The notes beneath the pieces were generated by a model. That model had not been told where the DNA came from and ran no database searches. It was given only the letters and a program-made list of their open reading frames with translations. From an uncultured Bacteroides sp. (lineage in GTDB: Bacteria; Bacteroidota; Bacteroidia; Bacteroidales; Bacteroidaceae), in assembly GCA_947646015.1 (NCBI GenBank), contig CANSEY010000010.1, positions 1-64,000 on the forward strand: DNA of 64,000 bases, given 5' to 3'. Each line of letters opens with the position of its first letter. Position 1 is the stretch's first letter. Positions 43,008-52,769 of this stretch are shown here, piece after piece. The position numbers and the translations under genes were made by a program.

Positions 43008-45353
43008 CTATTTTTTCTTAGCGTAGCGTCCGCGTTTCGGAGCGTTTTCTGCTTTTTCGCTTTGCAGTTTTATGATTTCCAGGCAGGTCTGGTAATTCAG
43101 ATCGACCGGTACCACATCTTTGGGAATTTTGTAGTTACTTCCTTTGTAAGCGATGTAAGGTCCGTATCTGCCGTTGAGGATTTCCATTTCTGCATCTTCA
43201 TCAAACTTCTTGATGTGCTTTTTCGCTTCCGCTTCACGTTTAGCCAGGATTAGCTCGATAGCTTCGTCCAGTGTGACTTCCAGCGGGTCATAAGTTTTGG
43301 GCAAAGACACATATTTAGAATTATGATATACATAAGGTCCGAAGCGTCCGGTACCGATTGTTACGGTTTTATCTTCAAATTCTCCGACTTTGCGCGGCAG
43401 TTTGAATAAGTCCAGTGCCTCTTCCAGAGTGATGGTCTCCATAGACTGTCCTTTCTTCATCTGTGCAAAGCGTGGCTTGTCTGTGTCATCGGCCGTACCG
43501 ATCTGTACTACCGGGCCGAAACGTCCGATCTTCACCGATACGGGCTTTCCGGTTTTAGGTTCCTCTCCCAGAATCCGTTCACCTACTTTGTGTTCGGTTT
43601 TGGTAGCCAGTGTCGTTTCTACTGAAGGATGGAAGTCCTTATAGAAATCCTTCATGATGCTTGTCCATTTCTTATCGCCTTCAGCTATCTCGTCGAATTG
43701 TTTTTCAACGTTTGCCGTAAAGTTATAATCCAGGATATTGGGGAAGTATTCGGTCAGGAAGTCATTGACTACAGTGCCGATGTCCGTTGGCAATAGTTTT
43801 GATTTCTCTGCTCCGACAATTTCCGTATGTTTGATATCCGTAATCTGATTATCTTTCAAGGTCAGTATATCGAACGAGCGCTCTTCTCCCGGTTTATCCC
43901 CCTTCTCCACATATTCGCGTTGCTGGATGGTAGAGATGGTCGGTGCGTAGGTTGACGGACGTCCGATTCCCAGTTCCTCCAGCTTGCGCACCAGGCTGGC
44001 TTCGGTATAGCGTGACGGACGTTGTGTGAAACGTTCGGTAGCTACGATTCCCTGATGTTCCAGCATTTGTCCTTTCTTCAGGGGTGGCAGCAGGTGGCTT
44101 TCGTCTTCTTGTTCATTGTCGTCATCATACGATTCTTTGTATACACGCAGAAAACCATCGAATTTGATCACCTCTCCGGTAGCGGTAAATTTATCGTTAC
44201 CGTTGCTGATACCGATGGTTGCCGTTGTCTTTTCCAGTTCGGCGTCTGCCATTTGTGAGGCTATGGTACGTTTCCAAACCAGGTCGTATAGTTTTCTTTC
44301 TTGAGCCGATCCTTCGATGGTCTGGTTTTCCATGTAAGTCGGGCGGATAGCTTCGTGCGCTTCCTGAGCTCCTTTGGTCTTCGTAGCGAAATGGCGTGGA
44401 TGCACATATTGGTCGCCCATCATCTGTGCGATGGCAACTTTGCTTCCCTCTGTGGCGTATTCAGACAGATTCACCGAGTCGGTACGCATATAGGTGATTA
44501 ATCCCGATTCGTAAAGCTTCTGTGCAACCATCATGGTTTGCGCTACAGTGAAGCCGAGTTTGCGGGCAGCTTCCTGTTGTAGGGTTGAGGTGGTAAATGG
44601 GGCTGCCGGGCTTTTCTTTACCGGGCGGGTTACGATATCTTCGATAGAGAATGTGGCTGCCTTGCATGATTCAAGGAATTTTTGGGCTTCCTTCTTTGTC
44701 TTCAGGCGGCGTGCCAGTTCTGCTTTCATCTCTACCAGCTTGCCGTCAGCATCCGGTACGAGGAAAACAGCTGTGACACGATAAGAAGCTTCGCTCTTGA
44801 AAGCCTGTATCTCACGTTCGCGTTCTACGATCAGACGTACGGCAACCGATTGTACCCGACCGGCAGAAAGTGCAGGTTTTACCTTTTTCCACAAAACAGG
44901 TGAAAGTTCGAAACCCACGATACGGTCTAAGATACGGCGTGCCTGCTGAGCATTCACCAGGTTGATGTCAATGTCGCGTGGCTGTTCGATAGCCTTCAGT
45001 ATAGCTGTTTTGGTGATTTCGTGAAAAACGATACGTTTCGTATTTTCAGGTTTTAATTTCAGGACTTCGTAAAGGTGCCATGAAATGGCTTCTCCCTCCC
45101 GGTCCTCATCGGATGCGAGCCATACGGTTTCTGCTTTGCTTGCTTCTTCTTTCAGTTTATCAACCAGCTCTTGTTTCTCTGCGGGTATTTCGTATTTGGG
45201 TTTGAAATTCTTTTCTATATCGATAGAAAATTCTTTTTTCTTCAGGTCGCGAATATGTCCGTAACTTGAGAGGACTTTAAAATCTTTCCCAAGAAACTTT
45301 TCAATCGTTTTTGCTTTTGCTGGAGATTCGACAATGACAAGGTTTTTCTGCAT
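43008..45353 (-). CDS. topA: DNA topoisomerase I (type IA)
   Basis: 781 residues. The Toprim domain begins NLVIVESPAKAKTIEKFLG and has DEDREGEAISWHL (catalytic acids). The active-site tyrosine is in GLITYMRTDSVNLS (about residue 290). EAHEAIRPT and RPSTYAPTISTIQQREYVEK are further signature segments. Instead of classic zinc fingers the C-terminus has repeats of the GRFGPxVQxG / GRFGPYVYHNSKYVSLPK / GRYGPYIAYKGSNYKIPK type (three copies), common in Bacteroidetes. Relaxes negative supercoils. Monocistronic with a TACTTTTG -7 box (complement of 45385-45392). Confidence 0.95.
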   Translation of the reverse strand: MQKNLVIVESPAKAKTIEKFLGKDFKVLSSYGHIRDLKKKEFSIDIEKNFKPKYEIPAEKQELVDKLKEEASKAETVWLASDEDREGEAISWHLYEVLKLKPENTKRIVFHEITKTAILKAIEQPRDIDINLVNAQQARRILDRIVGFELSPVLWKKVKPALSAGRVQSVAVRLIVEREREIQAFKSEASYRVTAVFLVPDADGKLVEMKAELARRLKTKKEAQKFLESCKAATFSIEDIVTRPVKKSPAAPFTTSTLQQEAARKLGFTVAQTMMVAQKLYESGLITYMRTDSVNLSEYATEGSKVAIAQMMGDQYVHPRHFATKTKGAQEAHEAIRPTYMENQTIEGSAQERKLYDLVWKRTIASQMADAELEKTTATIGISNGNDKFTATGEVIKFDGFLRVYKESYDDDNEQEDESHLLPPLKKGQMLEHQGIVATERFTQRPSRYTEASLVRKLEELGIGRPSTYAPTISTIQQREYVEKGDKPGEERSFDILTLKDNQITDIKHTEIVGAEKSKLLPTDIGTVVNDFLTEYFPNILDYNFTANVEKQFDEIAEGDKKWTSIMKDFYKDFHPSVETTLATKTEHKVGERILGEEPKTGKPVSVKIGRFGPVVQIGTADDTDKPRFAQMKKGQSMETITLEEALDLFKLPRKVGEFEDKTVTIGTGRFGPYVYHNSKYVSLPKTYDPLEVTLDEAIELILAKREAEAKKHIKKFDEDAEMEILNGRYGPYIAYKGSNYKIPKDVVPVDLNYQTCLEIIKLQSEKAENAPKRGRYAKKK

Positions 45354-45384
45354 ATCTGTGATATTAAAACATATAAATTGCCCG

Positions 45385-45392
45385 CAAAAGTA
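45385..45392 (-). promoter_or_regulatory. Candidate topA promoter -7 element
   Basis: Reads TACTTTTG on the minus strand, an exact TAnnTTTG, 32 nt before the topA start. Confidence 0.5.
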
Positions 45393-45486
45393 GAAAAAAA
45401 CGTTTTCTTTACCTTATAATATAGAGAGAATCTGATTTTTTTTGCAAAAAAAGACCTTTTTTATAAGAATCTTTTAAATTTTTTGT

Positions 45487-45596
45487 ACTCAGGAGTTAGA
45501 GGAGTGAAAGCCTTTAATCGGAAGTAAATTCCCGGTAATAATTCACTTCGGCCTTTTTACCTCCGGTCAGACCGATGACTTCTTTAACTCCTGAGT
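45487..45596 (-). terminator. Long hairpin downstream of the barrel gene
   Basis: ACTCAGGAGTTAGAGGAGT (45487-45505) pairs with ACTTCTTTAACTCCTGAGT (45578-45596) through 19 bp with two mismatches, and inner complementary stretches exist. In the minus direction it is followed by A/T-rich sequence with T's. Probably the operon terminator, longer than usual. Confidence 0.55.
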
Positions 45597-45631
45597 TTTA
45601 CTAAATAACCGGATCTGGTTTTGAGGATCTT

Positions 45632-47335
45632 TTAAAACCGGAAGCTCAGTCCTCCCACAAAATTGATTCCTTCAACCGGATAGTATAAGTAGTACTGATA
45701 TTTCTTATTCAGCAGATTGTCAGCCTTTACATATGCCGAAATTCCTTTAAAGATTCTGTATGTGGCTCCCAAGCTCAGGTTGCTGACGGCAGGAATACTT
45801 TTCGCGTAAAGTCCGGTATAACGTTCGGCCCTGCGGGTATATTGGTAGCCTGCGTTTAGCCAAAGCGCGGCTATCGGATGAATTTCCGTGTGAATTCCGA
45901 GGTCAAACTCCGGTTTCATCAGTAACGCTTCATTATAATCGGAGGATTTTGAACCGGTTGTTTGAGCGTCCGCATTCCAATGATAATAAGTTCCGCCTGC
46001 TGAAATAGCAAATAAGTCTTTGTACTCATAGCTGGCTTTGATACCTGCGTAAAAGTTATCCGTATGGGTCTGTCCCAAACCAATGTAGTTTGCTCCGTCT
46101 CCACCGTCCCAGGCGTCTGCCGATTGGTATAAATCATCTTTCAGATTTTGGTATCCGCCGAAGATGTCGAACCAAAGTCCGGGTGTCGGACTGGCTTTGA
46201 ATCCCAGTCCGGCATTCAGTTGTTCATAAGTGTCTTTTACCTCCTGTCCCGGATCGAGGTACGGATTATAAGTTTCCAGCCGGCGGAAGTCGTTTAATTG
46301 TCTGCCTCCTGTTGCTTTGGCATATAGTACGTAACTGTCCGAGAATACATATTGAGCTTTCACGTCCGGAGACACGCGGACAGCTTTCCCGTTTCCGAAA
46401 GAGAGGTCTACGTTGGCGCCTACATGTACTCTCCAACTGTCATTATTCAATTCGTAGTAAGGATTCAGATCAAGTGTTGTACGGTTTTTGAAAATATCCT
46501 TTATCCGGTCTTTATTTTCTTTCAGTTCGTTCCCGTAGATCAGGTTGTTCATGGCAAATCCGATAGCTACTGTCTGCTCGTCACTGACTGAACCGCTTAC
46601 GGTTGCCAGAGTACGTACCATTGTTTCGTTTACCCCTCCGAAGAGTTGGCATTGCTGCCGTCCGTATAGCATCAGATTGGTTTCCGCCCGGTATTGCAAG
46701 GGCAGGGTTTCGTCTGTTGATTTTACTCCGAAGTGTACGTCACCGGAGGTGAATTTCTGCTTTTTGAATCCGTAAGGTTCATAATTGAAATTGCTCAGGC
46801 CGAAATTACCGGCTACGTTCAAATCCAGTTTTGCAAACTGGTGTACATAGTCTGCATTGGCCCGTGTACGGTAATAGAAAGCGTTCCATTTTCGGGTATC
46901 ACCGAAGGGCATATCTAGCGTACCGTCCATTCCGTCCATTTTGAAGTTCACGTTCAGTTTGTCCCTGTCCGAGAGACGGAACAGATAATTGGCTAAAACG
47001 TCCAGGTTACCGTAATTGCCATATCCCAGGCGAACATAACCCGGGATGAATCCCGGTTGTGTCTCTTTGCCGGTGTAAGCGCCTATAGTCCCTGCCGGAA
47101 TCGAAGTGGCGGGAGTTGTGAATGTAGCGTACTCCACCTCCTTTTTGCTTACGGAGGGCTCTTCAACTTTGGGGAGGACATTTACCTTGGCAGCATCCAT
47201 TATGTCCGGATTATATTGCTGCTCCACTATTACGGTGCGGTTTACAGTCGTATCTTTGGGCTGCGTCTGAGCCTGTATCGAAACGGGCAGTGCAGTAAAA
47301 GCAATTCCTAAAAGGATATAATTATTATATTTCAT
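45632..47335 (-). CDS. Outer-membrane beta-barrel protein (TonB-dependent-receptor-like)
   Basis: 567 residues with a signal peptide (YILLGIAFTALPVSIQAQ). After a short N-terminal linker rich in Val, Glu and Pro the protein is a continuous barrel with alternating strands: PGYVRLGYGNYGNLDVLANYLF, DFRRLETYNPYLDPGQEVKDTYEQLNAGLGFKASP, and a C-terminus ending in GLSFRF, the aromatic end recognised by the BAM machinery. No plug domain or TonB box is clear, so receptor function is doubtful. It follows a TPR gene by 6 bp, so they are one operon and probably one complex. Confidence 0.75.
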   Translation of the reverse strand: MKYNNYILLGIAFTALPVSIQAQTQPKDTTVNRTVIVEQQYNPDIMDAAKVNVLPKVEEPSVSKKEVEYATFTTPATSIPAGTIGAYTGKETQPGFIPGYVRLGYGNYGNLDVLANYLFRLSDRDKLNVNFKMDGMDGTLDMPFGDTRKWNAFYYRTRANADYVHQFAKLDLNVAGNFGLSNFNYEPYGFKKQKFTSGDVHFGVKSTDETLPLQYRAETNLMLYGRQQCQLFGGVNETMVRTLATVSGSVSDEQTVAIGFAMNNLIYGNELKENKDRIKDIFKNRTTLDLNPYYELNNDSWRVHVGANVDLSFGNGKAVRVSPDVKAQYVFSDSYVLYAKATGGRQLNDFRRLETYNPYLDPGQEVKDTYEQLNAGLGFKASPTPGLWFDIFGGYQNLKDDLYQSADAWDGGDGANYIGLGQTHTDNFYAGIKASYEYKDLFAISAGGTYYHWNADAQTTGSKSSDYNEALLMKPEFDLGIHTEIHPIAALWLNAGYQYTRRAERYTGLYAKSIPAVSNLSLGATYRIFKGISAYVKADNLLNKKYQYYLYYPVEGINFVGGLSFRF

Positions 47336-47341
47336 ACTCTG

Positions 47342-50300
47342 TTACTTATTAAGGTTGTTCAGTCTGCTTTCAATCATACTCTCAATGTCATCGTCAGCAT
47401 GGTAGTTTTGTTGCAGGCTCAGCAGATACTGGCGGGCATCCAACTTTTTATCCATAGCCACATATACATCGGACAGGAGGATGAAGCCACGCGCCAGCCA
47501 GTAGGCATGCGGTGTGCTTTGATCGATGAAGTTCAGCAACTCTTTCTCGGCAGCGGCATAGTTCTGTGAGTTATACAGTTCCTGGGCTACCAGGAATTTT
47601 GCTTCTGCACCGTATAGGTTACGTGTATCCTTGGCCAGTTCTTTCAAGTCGCCCATGGCGGCTTTGTCTGCTTTCTGATTCAGATAAGCTTTGGCACGGT
47701 AATACAGGGCTTCGTTCTTAAGTTCCGGGCTTAGTTTGGCTTCCGATAATAAGGCAGTTGCCGCATGAATGGTTTCCGTATCGTCTTTTAGCAGATAAGC
47801 CGCACGGAGCATACCGGTTTCGGCCAGCAGTCTGCGTTCGGCGGTAGTTGCTTTTTCTTTCAGCATTTTGTAGCTTGCCAGTGCATCGGCAAACTGTACT
47901 TTATTGAATTGTACTTCCGCACGCATAATCAATGCCTCTTCCGAGAAAGGATTGTCCGGATACTCAAGCAACTTGCCCGAATGTTCCAGAATCATGTCGT
48001 AGTTCTTTTGTTCTTTGCCTATCAGGCAGAGATAATAGTGTGCGTTCAGTCCGAATGCTCCATCCGGGAAAGTTTGCAGGTACTTTCCGAAGCTCTCTTT
48101 GGCCTGCTCCACTCGTCCCCGGATGTAAATCTTCTCAGCTGCCATATAAGTCAGTGAGTCCTGCTCGCTCGCATCGAAGCGGATGTTGCCCGGCATAGCC
48201 GAAGCCAGCGCCGCAAATTCATCGATACGGTTCATATCCACATAGATCGACTTCAGGTCACGCATGGCCAGACGCGCTTCGTCGCTTCCCGGATATTTTT
48301 GTACGACTTGCTTGTAAGCGTTAATAGCCTGGTCGTAGTCCTCGTTTTGGTAATAGAGCAATCCGATCTCTGCCGCTGCTTTGCGGCTGACAGGACTTTC
48401 GGGATATTTAGCCAATAGTTCCTTGAACGAAGCGATGGCCTGTTGATTGTTGTCCATCAATACATAAGAACGGCCTTTTTCGTACAGGGCGCTGATGGCA
48501 TAGGGGGAAGCGGGATATTTACCTGCCAGGCGATTCAACAAAGTGATTTTGCCTGAATAATCTTTTTGCAGGCCCGATACAAGTGCGAGTTGATAGAATG
48601 AATAGTCTCCCGAAGGAGTATTCATCGCTTCTGCCTGTGAGTAATAATGTTTGGCTTCGTCAAAGTTGCGCACATCCAGATAACAGTCTCCGATGCGGTT
48701 ATAAGCATCGGCCAGTGCCGTTTTGTTTTCCCCTTTTTCCAGGCTGATATATTTCCGGAACCAGTTTTGTGCCTGTGTATAGTCTTTCTGGTGAAATGCG
48801 ATATAGCCTAAGTTATAATGTGCCAGGGCATACATCTCGTTATGGGTCTGCTGGGTCAATTGCAGATAATCGGTGAAGTTCCGTTTAGCTTCCTCCATAC
48901 GGTTCAAGCGGTAATAAGCTTCGCCTCTCCAGTAGAGGGCGTCGGCTTTGGTCTGGCGGTTGTATTGTCCGAGTCCGAGCGAGCGGTCGAAATAACCGAT
49001 GGCTTGTTCGAATTGTGTATTGGCGAATGCTTGTGTGCCCAGTTGGAATAAGATACGTTGCTTTGCTTCCAGAATGCGTTTACCGGGATGTGCGATGCGG
49101 TCGATTGACTTCAGGGCCGCCTCATAGCTCCGTGTGTTCATATACACTTCTACCAGATAGCTACTTACCATCTCCGCATATTCTGAGTTCGGGAATTCAT
49201 TGAGGAATTTTTCAAAAACAGTTACCGACTCGCCGAAAGCCGAATAAGATGTTTCGTGGATGCACAATGCATAGTTGTAGGCGGCCTGTTCTTTAATTTT
49301 CAGGTTTGCGTTCGAGGCGGCAGCCTGCTCGAATGCCATGCGGGCTTTGTTTTTTTCAGCCAGATGCAGATAGGCGAGTCCCATGTGCAGGTATGCGTTT
49401 TGAGTGAGTGCATCGCTCTCGGTAGTGACCTCTCCGAGTGTTTCGGCAGCTTTGGAAAATACGCCGGTCTGAAAGTAAGACAGTCCCAGCATATAAAGTG
49501 CGTCTCTTCGTGGAGTATTTTCCTTTTCCAGATAATTCCGGAAAGAGGCGACCGCCTTGTGATAATCTCCAAAATGATAATAGGCATCTCCCAGAATCCG
49601 ATACATTTCCGCGGCGTGTTCGTTTTGCGGATAGGCAGACAGATAATTTTGTGCTACGATCTGTGCCTTGTCATAATTCTTTTTGACGGCGTAAATCTCG
49701 GCGATATAATAGGGCACCAATGCCTTGTATTTTGCGTCATCCTGCAGGGGGAGAAAGCCTTTCAGTGCTTCGTCATACCGTTTCTGCGTATAACGTATGT
49801 ATGAGATATAGTAAGAACAGTCATTCGCATATTTGGGACTGCTTGCTTTCAGGGTTTCGAACCAGATGGCGGCCTCTTTGACATTGCCGACTTTCAGGTA
49901 GCAGGTAGCCAATTGATAGGTCATGTCATCCCGTTCCTCGTTGCCCAGCAAATCAAGGCGGGAAGAGTTGAACAAGGCGAGAGCTTCATCATAGTTGCCC
50001 TGATAAAAATAAGCAGAGGCAATCAGTGCATAAATACGGTTTGCGTGAGGAGTATCCGGATAGGTGTCCAGATAGTTGCGTAGTTGCGCGATGGCATTAC
50101 GGTCTTTCAATTCATACGCCGAACATACCAACATGTATTCAGCCTCTTCTTTCAGGTTCACGTCCGCTTTCTGGCGGACAAATGTGCGCAGGGGAGGCAT
50201 TGCGGCTGCATAGTTCTTTTGCAGGAACAACTCTTTCCCTTCTTTATACAGATTTACGGGAGACGTTATTTTCTCGCTGGTTTGTGCCTGCAAGGCGACA

Positions 50301-50350
50301 GGCACACAACATGCCACGGCACATATCAATCGTGATATCTTTTTTTTCAT
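47342..50350 (-). CDS. Large TPR-repeat periplasmic protein
   Basis: 1002 residues with a signal peptide (RLICAVACCVPVALQAQ). Nearly the whole mature protein is TPR solenoid (at least 15 units), for example YMLVCSAYELKDRNAIAQLRNYLDTYPDTPHANRIYALIASAYFYQGNYDEAL and YNLGYIAFHQKDYTQAQNWFRKYISLEKGENKTALADAYNRIGDCYLDVRNFDEA. It begins the two-gene operon with the barrel protein (6-bp gap). The arrangement suggests a periplasmic scaffold docking to an outer-membrane barrel. Function unassigned. A TACTTTTG box (complement of 50366-50373) precedes it. Confidence 0.85.
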   Translation of the reverse strand: MKKKISRLICAVACCVPVALQAQTSEKITSPVNLYKEGKELFLQKNYAAAMPPLRTFVRQKADVNLKEEAEYMLVCSAYELKDRNAIAQLRNYLDTYPDTPHANRIYALIASAYFYQGNYDEALALFNSSRLDLLGNEERDDMTYQLATCYLKVGNVKEAAIWFETLKASSPKYANDCSYYISYIRYTQKRYDEALKGFLPLQDDAKYKALVPYYIAEIYAVKKNYDKAQIVAQNYLSAYPQNEHAAEMYRILGDAYYHFGDYHKAVASFRNYLEKENTPRRDALYMLGLSYFQTGVFSKAAETLGEVTTESDALTQNAYLHMGLAYLHLAEKNKARMAFEQAAASNANLKIKEQAAYNYALCIHETSYSAFGESVTVFEKFLNEFPNSEYAEMVSSYLVEVYMNTRSYEAALKSIDRIAHPGKRILEAKQRILFQLGTQAFANTQFEQAIGYFDRSLGLGQYNRQTKADALYWRGEAYYRLNRMEEAKRNFTDYLQLTQQTHNEMYALAHYNLGYIAFHQKDYTQAQNWFRKYISLEKGENKTALADAYNRIGDCYLDVRNFDEAKHYYSQAEAMNTPSGDYSFYQLALVSGLQKDYSGKITLLNRLAGKYPASPYAISALYEKGRSYVLMDNNQQAIASFKELLAKYPESPVSRKAAAEIGLLYYQNEDYDQAINAYKQVVQKYPGSDEARLAMRDLKSIYVDMNRIDEFAALASAMPGNIRFDASEQDSLTYMAAEKIYIRGRVEQAKESFGKYLQTFPDGAFGLNAHYYLCLIGKEQKNYDMILEHSGKLLEYPDNPFSEEALIMRAEVQFNKVQFADALASYKMLKEKATTAERRLLAETGMLRAAYLLKDDTETIHAATALLSEAKLSPELKNEALYYRAKAYLNQKADKAAMGDLKELAKDTRNLYGAEAKFLVAQELYNSQNYAAAEKELLNFIDQSTPHAYWLARGFILLSDVYVAMDKKLDARQYLLSLQQNYHADDDIESMIESRLNNLNK

Positions 50351-50365
50351 AATTCAGAGTTTTGA

Positions 50366-50373
50366 CAAAAGTA
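50366..50373 (-). promoter_or_regulatory. Candidate promoter -7 element of the TPR/barrel operon
   Basis: TACTTTTG on the minus strand, exact TAnnTTTG, 16 nt before the TPR gene start. Confidence 0.5.
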
Positions 50374-50389
50374 CTTGTTTTTATGTATT

Positions 50390-50914
50390 TTACCTCTCTT
50401 TCAGGAATCTTTTTAACCCTTTTTTGATAGAGCCCAGTCCGAACTCTTCGGGATTAATTTGGCACAATGGGACGAAAAACGAGTCCGCCACATCATCCAT
50501 TGCTTCAAAGTGACTTGTATCTTCCACTTGGCAAAGGAAAAACATGTCGAGCGTATGTACAGGAAACCCGGAATAGATATAAATGTTCGGAAGGGAAAAC
50601 AGGTAGGTTGCCTTTTTCACTTTTAGTCCGGTCTCCTCTTCTACTTCCCGGCTTACTCCTTCTTCACCCGTTTCGTTCATGTCGATGAAGCCACCCGGAA
50701 GGTCCAGCGTCCCTTTCGCCGGCTCTTTGGCACGGCGGCATACCAGTAACTCGTCTTTTTCGTTTAAGATCAGTGCCACTGTAGCCGATGACGGGTTGAA
50801 ATAATAAACGAACCCGCAATCGGTACATTGTTTAGACTTCTCGTTGTGAATCTCAAAAGCGGCAGAACCGCATTTCGGACAGTATTTAAATTGATTAAGT
50901 GGATGTTCCATCAT
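50390..50914 (-). CDS. Nudix hydrolase with N-terminal zinc ribbon
   Basis: 174 residues. The N-terminus has a zinc ribbon CPKCGSAAFEIHNEKSKQCTDCG (four Cys). The Nudix box follows as GGFIDMNETGEEGVSREVEEETGL (GX5EX7REUXEEXGU), preceded by AKGTLDLPGG. Layout is like NudC-type pyrophosphatases, but the protein is shorter and lacks the full NudC domain, so the nucleotide substrate is not assigned. A TATTTTTG -7 box (complement of 50935-50942) lies upstream. Monocistronic. Confidence 0.88.
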   Translation of the reverse strand: MMEHPLNQFKYCPKCGSAAFEIHNEKSKQCTDCGFVYYFNPSSATVALILNEKDELLVCRRAKEPAKGTLDLPGGFIDMNETGEEGVSREVEEETGLKVKKATYLFSLPNIYIYSGFPVHTLDMFFLCQVEDTSHFEAMDDVADSFFVPLCQINPEEFGLGSIKKGLKRFLKER

Positions 50915-50934
50915 TCTATTTGTTTTTGTGCAGG

Positions 50935-50942
50935 CAAAAATA
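50935..50942 (-). promoter_or_regulatory. Candidate promoter -7 element of the Nudix gene
   Basis: TATTTTTG on the minus strand, exact TAnnTTTG, 21 nt before the start. Confidence 0.45.
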
Positions 50943-51073
50943 ACGAAAAAGAAGCAGTTTCAGGTGATATGTCCGCCAGTATTGTATGTTTGATAATATA
51001 AAGTGTTGATAAAGAATGGGAAATGACTACTGTAATGTCCGCTTCCTTTTTCTTCTTTTCCTTTTTCTTTCTC

Positions 51074-51081
51074 TACCTTTG
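51074..51081 (+). promoter_or_regulatory. Candidate promoter -7 element of the propeller/TonB-C gene
   Basis: TACCTTTG, exact TAnnTTTG, 30 nt before the start at 51111. Confidence 0.45.
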
Positions 51082-51110
51082 CCATTGATTTATTTATTAA
51101 TACACAAACT

Positions 51111-52769
51111 ATGAAATCACTTCATTCTCTTTTATTTTGCGGAGTACTTCTTTTGCATGCTTCTTGTTCGGGAATAAAAACATCAGATGAGAAATCTTTG
51201 GATGATTGCCCTTTGGTAGCGACCTGGAAACAGGCCGGTACTGACAGTATAGTGGTATTGGACGTCGGGTTGATAAAAGATACCATGCAGATACGGCTCA
51301 GCCAGTTGGTAGACGACCTGGAGATTATCAAGCTTGAAACCCGGGATACGGCATTAGTCAAGTCCGGATATATGGCGGTCTCTGACCGGTACATGCTTTT
51401 GGGAAGTTATTTAATGCCTTGTAAGTTATTTGATAAGAATGGGACTTTCCTGCGTCAGATTGGCGGGCTTGGGCAAGGTCCCGGTGAGTATACCAATATT
51501 TATGATGCTCAGATCGATGAAGTGAATAATCGGATTTATATGCTTCCGTGGACTTCAAATCAACTATTGGTTTTTGACTTGGATGGAAATATACTTCCTC
51601 CGATACCTTTGCCGGCCCGAGTTCCTAAAGGAGTGTTCCGGGTAGATACGAAAAAGAATCTATTGACTATGGGCATCTTGCCTTTCCAGGATTTAGAAAA
51701 TAAGTTTGTGCTTTGGCAACAAGATCTCAAAGGAAATGTGTTTCAATCCATCAGTTCGACTCCTTATTATACTTATGATGATTACAGCAATGAAGTGAGC
51801 AGTAACCGGAATGCCGGTTCTTTTGACTTCTTCATCTTTAATTGGTCTGCCGTACAAGATTCCTTGTATCACTATGATGCGAAAGAGAATCGTTTGGTTC
51901 CTGTTTTTACCGCCAATTTCGGGACTCAGGATATTCCCAAGCATACGTATACGGAGTTTCCCGGACATTATTGGGTCAACATCATAACAGAGGTTGTTAA
52001 TGGGCAGGGTATGCCTCCAATGAATGTTTTGATAGATAAGCATAGCCTGAAAGGGACCTATTGTACATTGGTGATTGATGAACTTGGGGGTATTCCGGTC
52101 GAGTATCCGTACGACTGTTTTCAGGACGGACGTTTTCTGATGAATCTCGATCCGGGAGATTTGATTGATGAATTGGAAAAAGTCCTTGCTAGACCCGAAC
52201 GTTTTTCTAAAGAAGAATCAGATCGACTTACAAAATTAAAGAATTCGATTTCCGTTGACGATAATAACTATATTCTGGTCGGTAAGCTTAAGTCAAAAGG
52301 AGAAAGTCTGATACTTTCTGCTAATCCGGTTCAGAAAATAACGGAGCAGGAACAACAACCGGCAAAAGAGGAACCGGTAAAGACTGCCGTTCAGTCCGAA
52401 GTAGCATCGGAGGCGGATACAGTGTGGAGTGTATCTCCATATTCAGCTATACTTCCTGATGCCATTGATTATTTCCGTACTCATAATAAATATAAAGATT
52501 GGAATCCGAAAAAGGGCAAGCGCGTCCTTGTGCGTGGCATCGCAGAAAAAGACGGAACAATTACAGGTGTAGGCATCAGTTATGGATGGGATCTCGATCC
52601 TCAGAGCGGGGCTATGAAGAATAAGAGCGAGGGAACTTGTGGGCTGAAAGAGTTGGATGAAGAAGCCTTAAGGCTGATCCGGCAGGCTAAACTTTTACCC
52701 GGAATGACAGATAAGAAAATACCGGTCAGAAGTAAATTCGTTATTGTAGTCGATTTCCCTCCTAAATGA
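51111..52769 (+). CDS. 6-bladed beta-propeller lipoprotein fused to a TonB-C-like domain
   Basis: 552 residues. Signal LHSLLFCGVLLLHASC ends in a lipobox. Residues ~55-410 are a 6-bladed propeller of the family that fills 55-63.9 kb: the blade motif FDKNGTFLRQIGGLGQGPGEYTNIYDAQID is the clearest. After a linker rich in Glu/Gln (EQEQQPAKEEPVKTAVQSE), residues ~462-552 have the TonB C-terminal pattern: VLVRGIAEKDGTITGVGISYGW, KELDEEALRLIRQAKLLPG, KIPVRSKFVIVVDFP. A fusion of these two is unusual and the Cys-anchored form has no membrane span. Role unknown; perhaps a surface or periplasmic coupling factor. Confidence 0.75.
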   Translation: MKSLHSLLFCGVLLLHASCSGIKTSDEKSLDDCPLVATWKQAGTDSIVVLDVGLIKDTMQIRLSQLVDDLEIIKLETRDTALVKSGYMAVSDRYMLLGSYLMPCKLFDKNGTFLRQIGGLGQGPGEYTNIYDAQIDEVNNRIYMLPWTSNQLLVFDLDGNILPPIPLPARVPKGVFRVDTKKNLLTMGILPFQDLENKFVLWQQDLKGNVFQSISSTPYYTYDDYSNEVSSNRNAGSFDFFIFNWSAVQDSLYHYDAKENRLVPVFTANFGTQDIPKHTYTEFPGHYWVNIITEVVNGQGMPPMNVLIDKHSLKGTYCTLVIDELGGIPVEYPYDCFQDGRFLMNLDPGDLIDELEKVLARPERFSKEESDRLTKLKNSISVDDNNYILVGKLKSKGESLILSANPVQKITEQEQQPAKEEPVKTAVQSEVASEADTVWSVSPYSAILPDAIDYFRTHNKYKDWNPKKGKRVLVRGIAEKDGTITGVGISYGWDLDPQSGAMKNKSEGTCGLKELDEEALRLIRQAKLLPGMTDKKIPVRSKFVIVVDFPPK

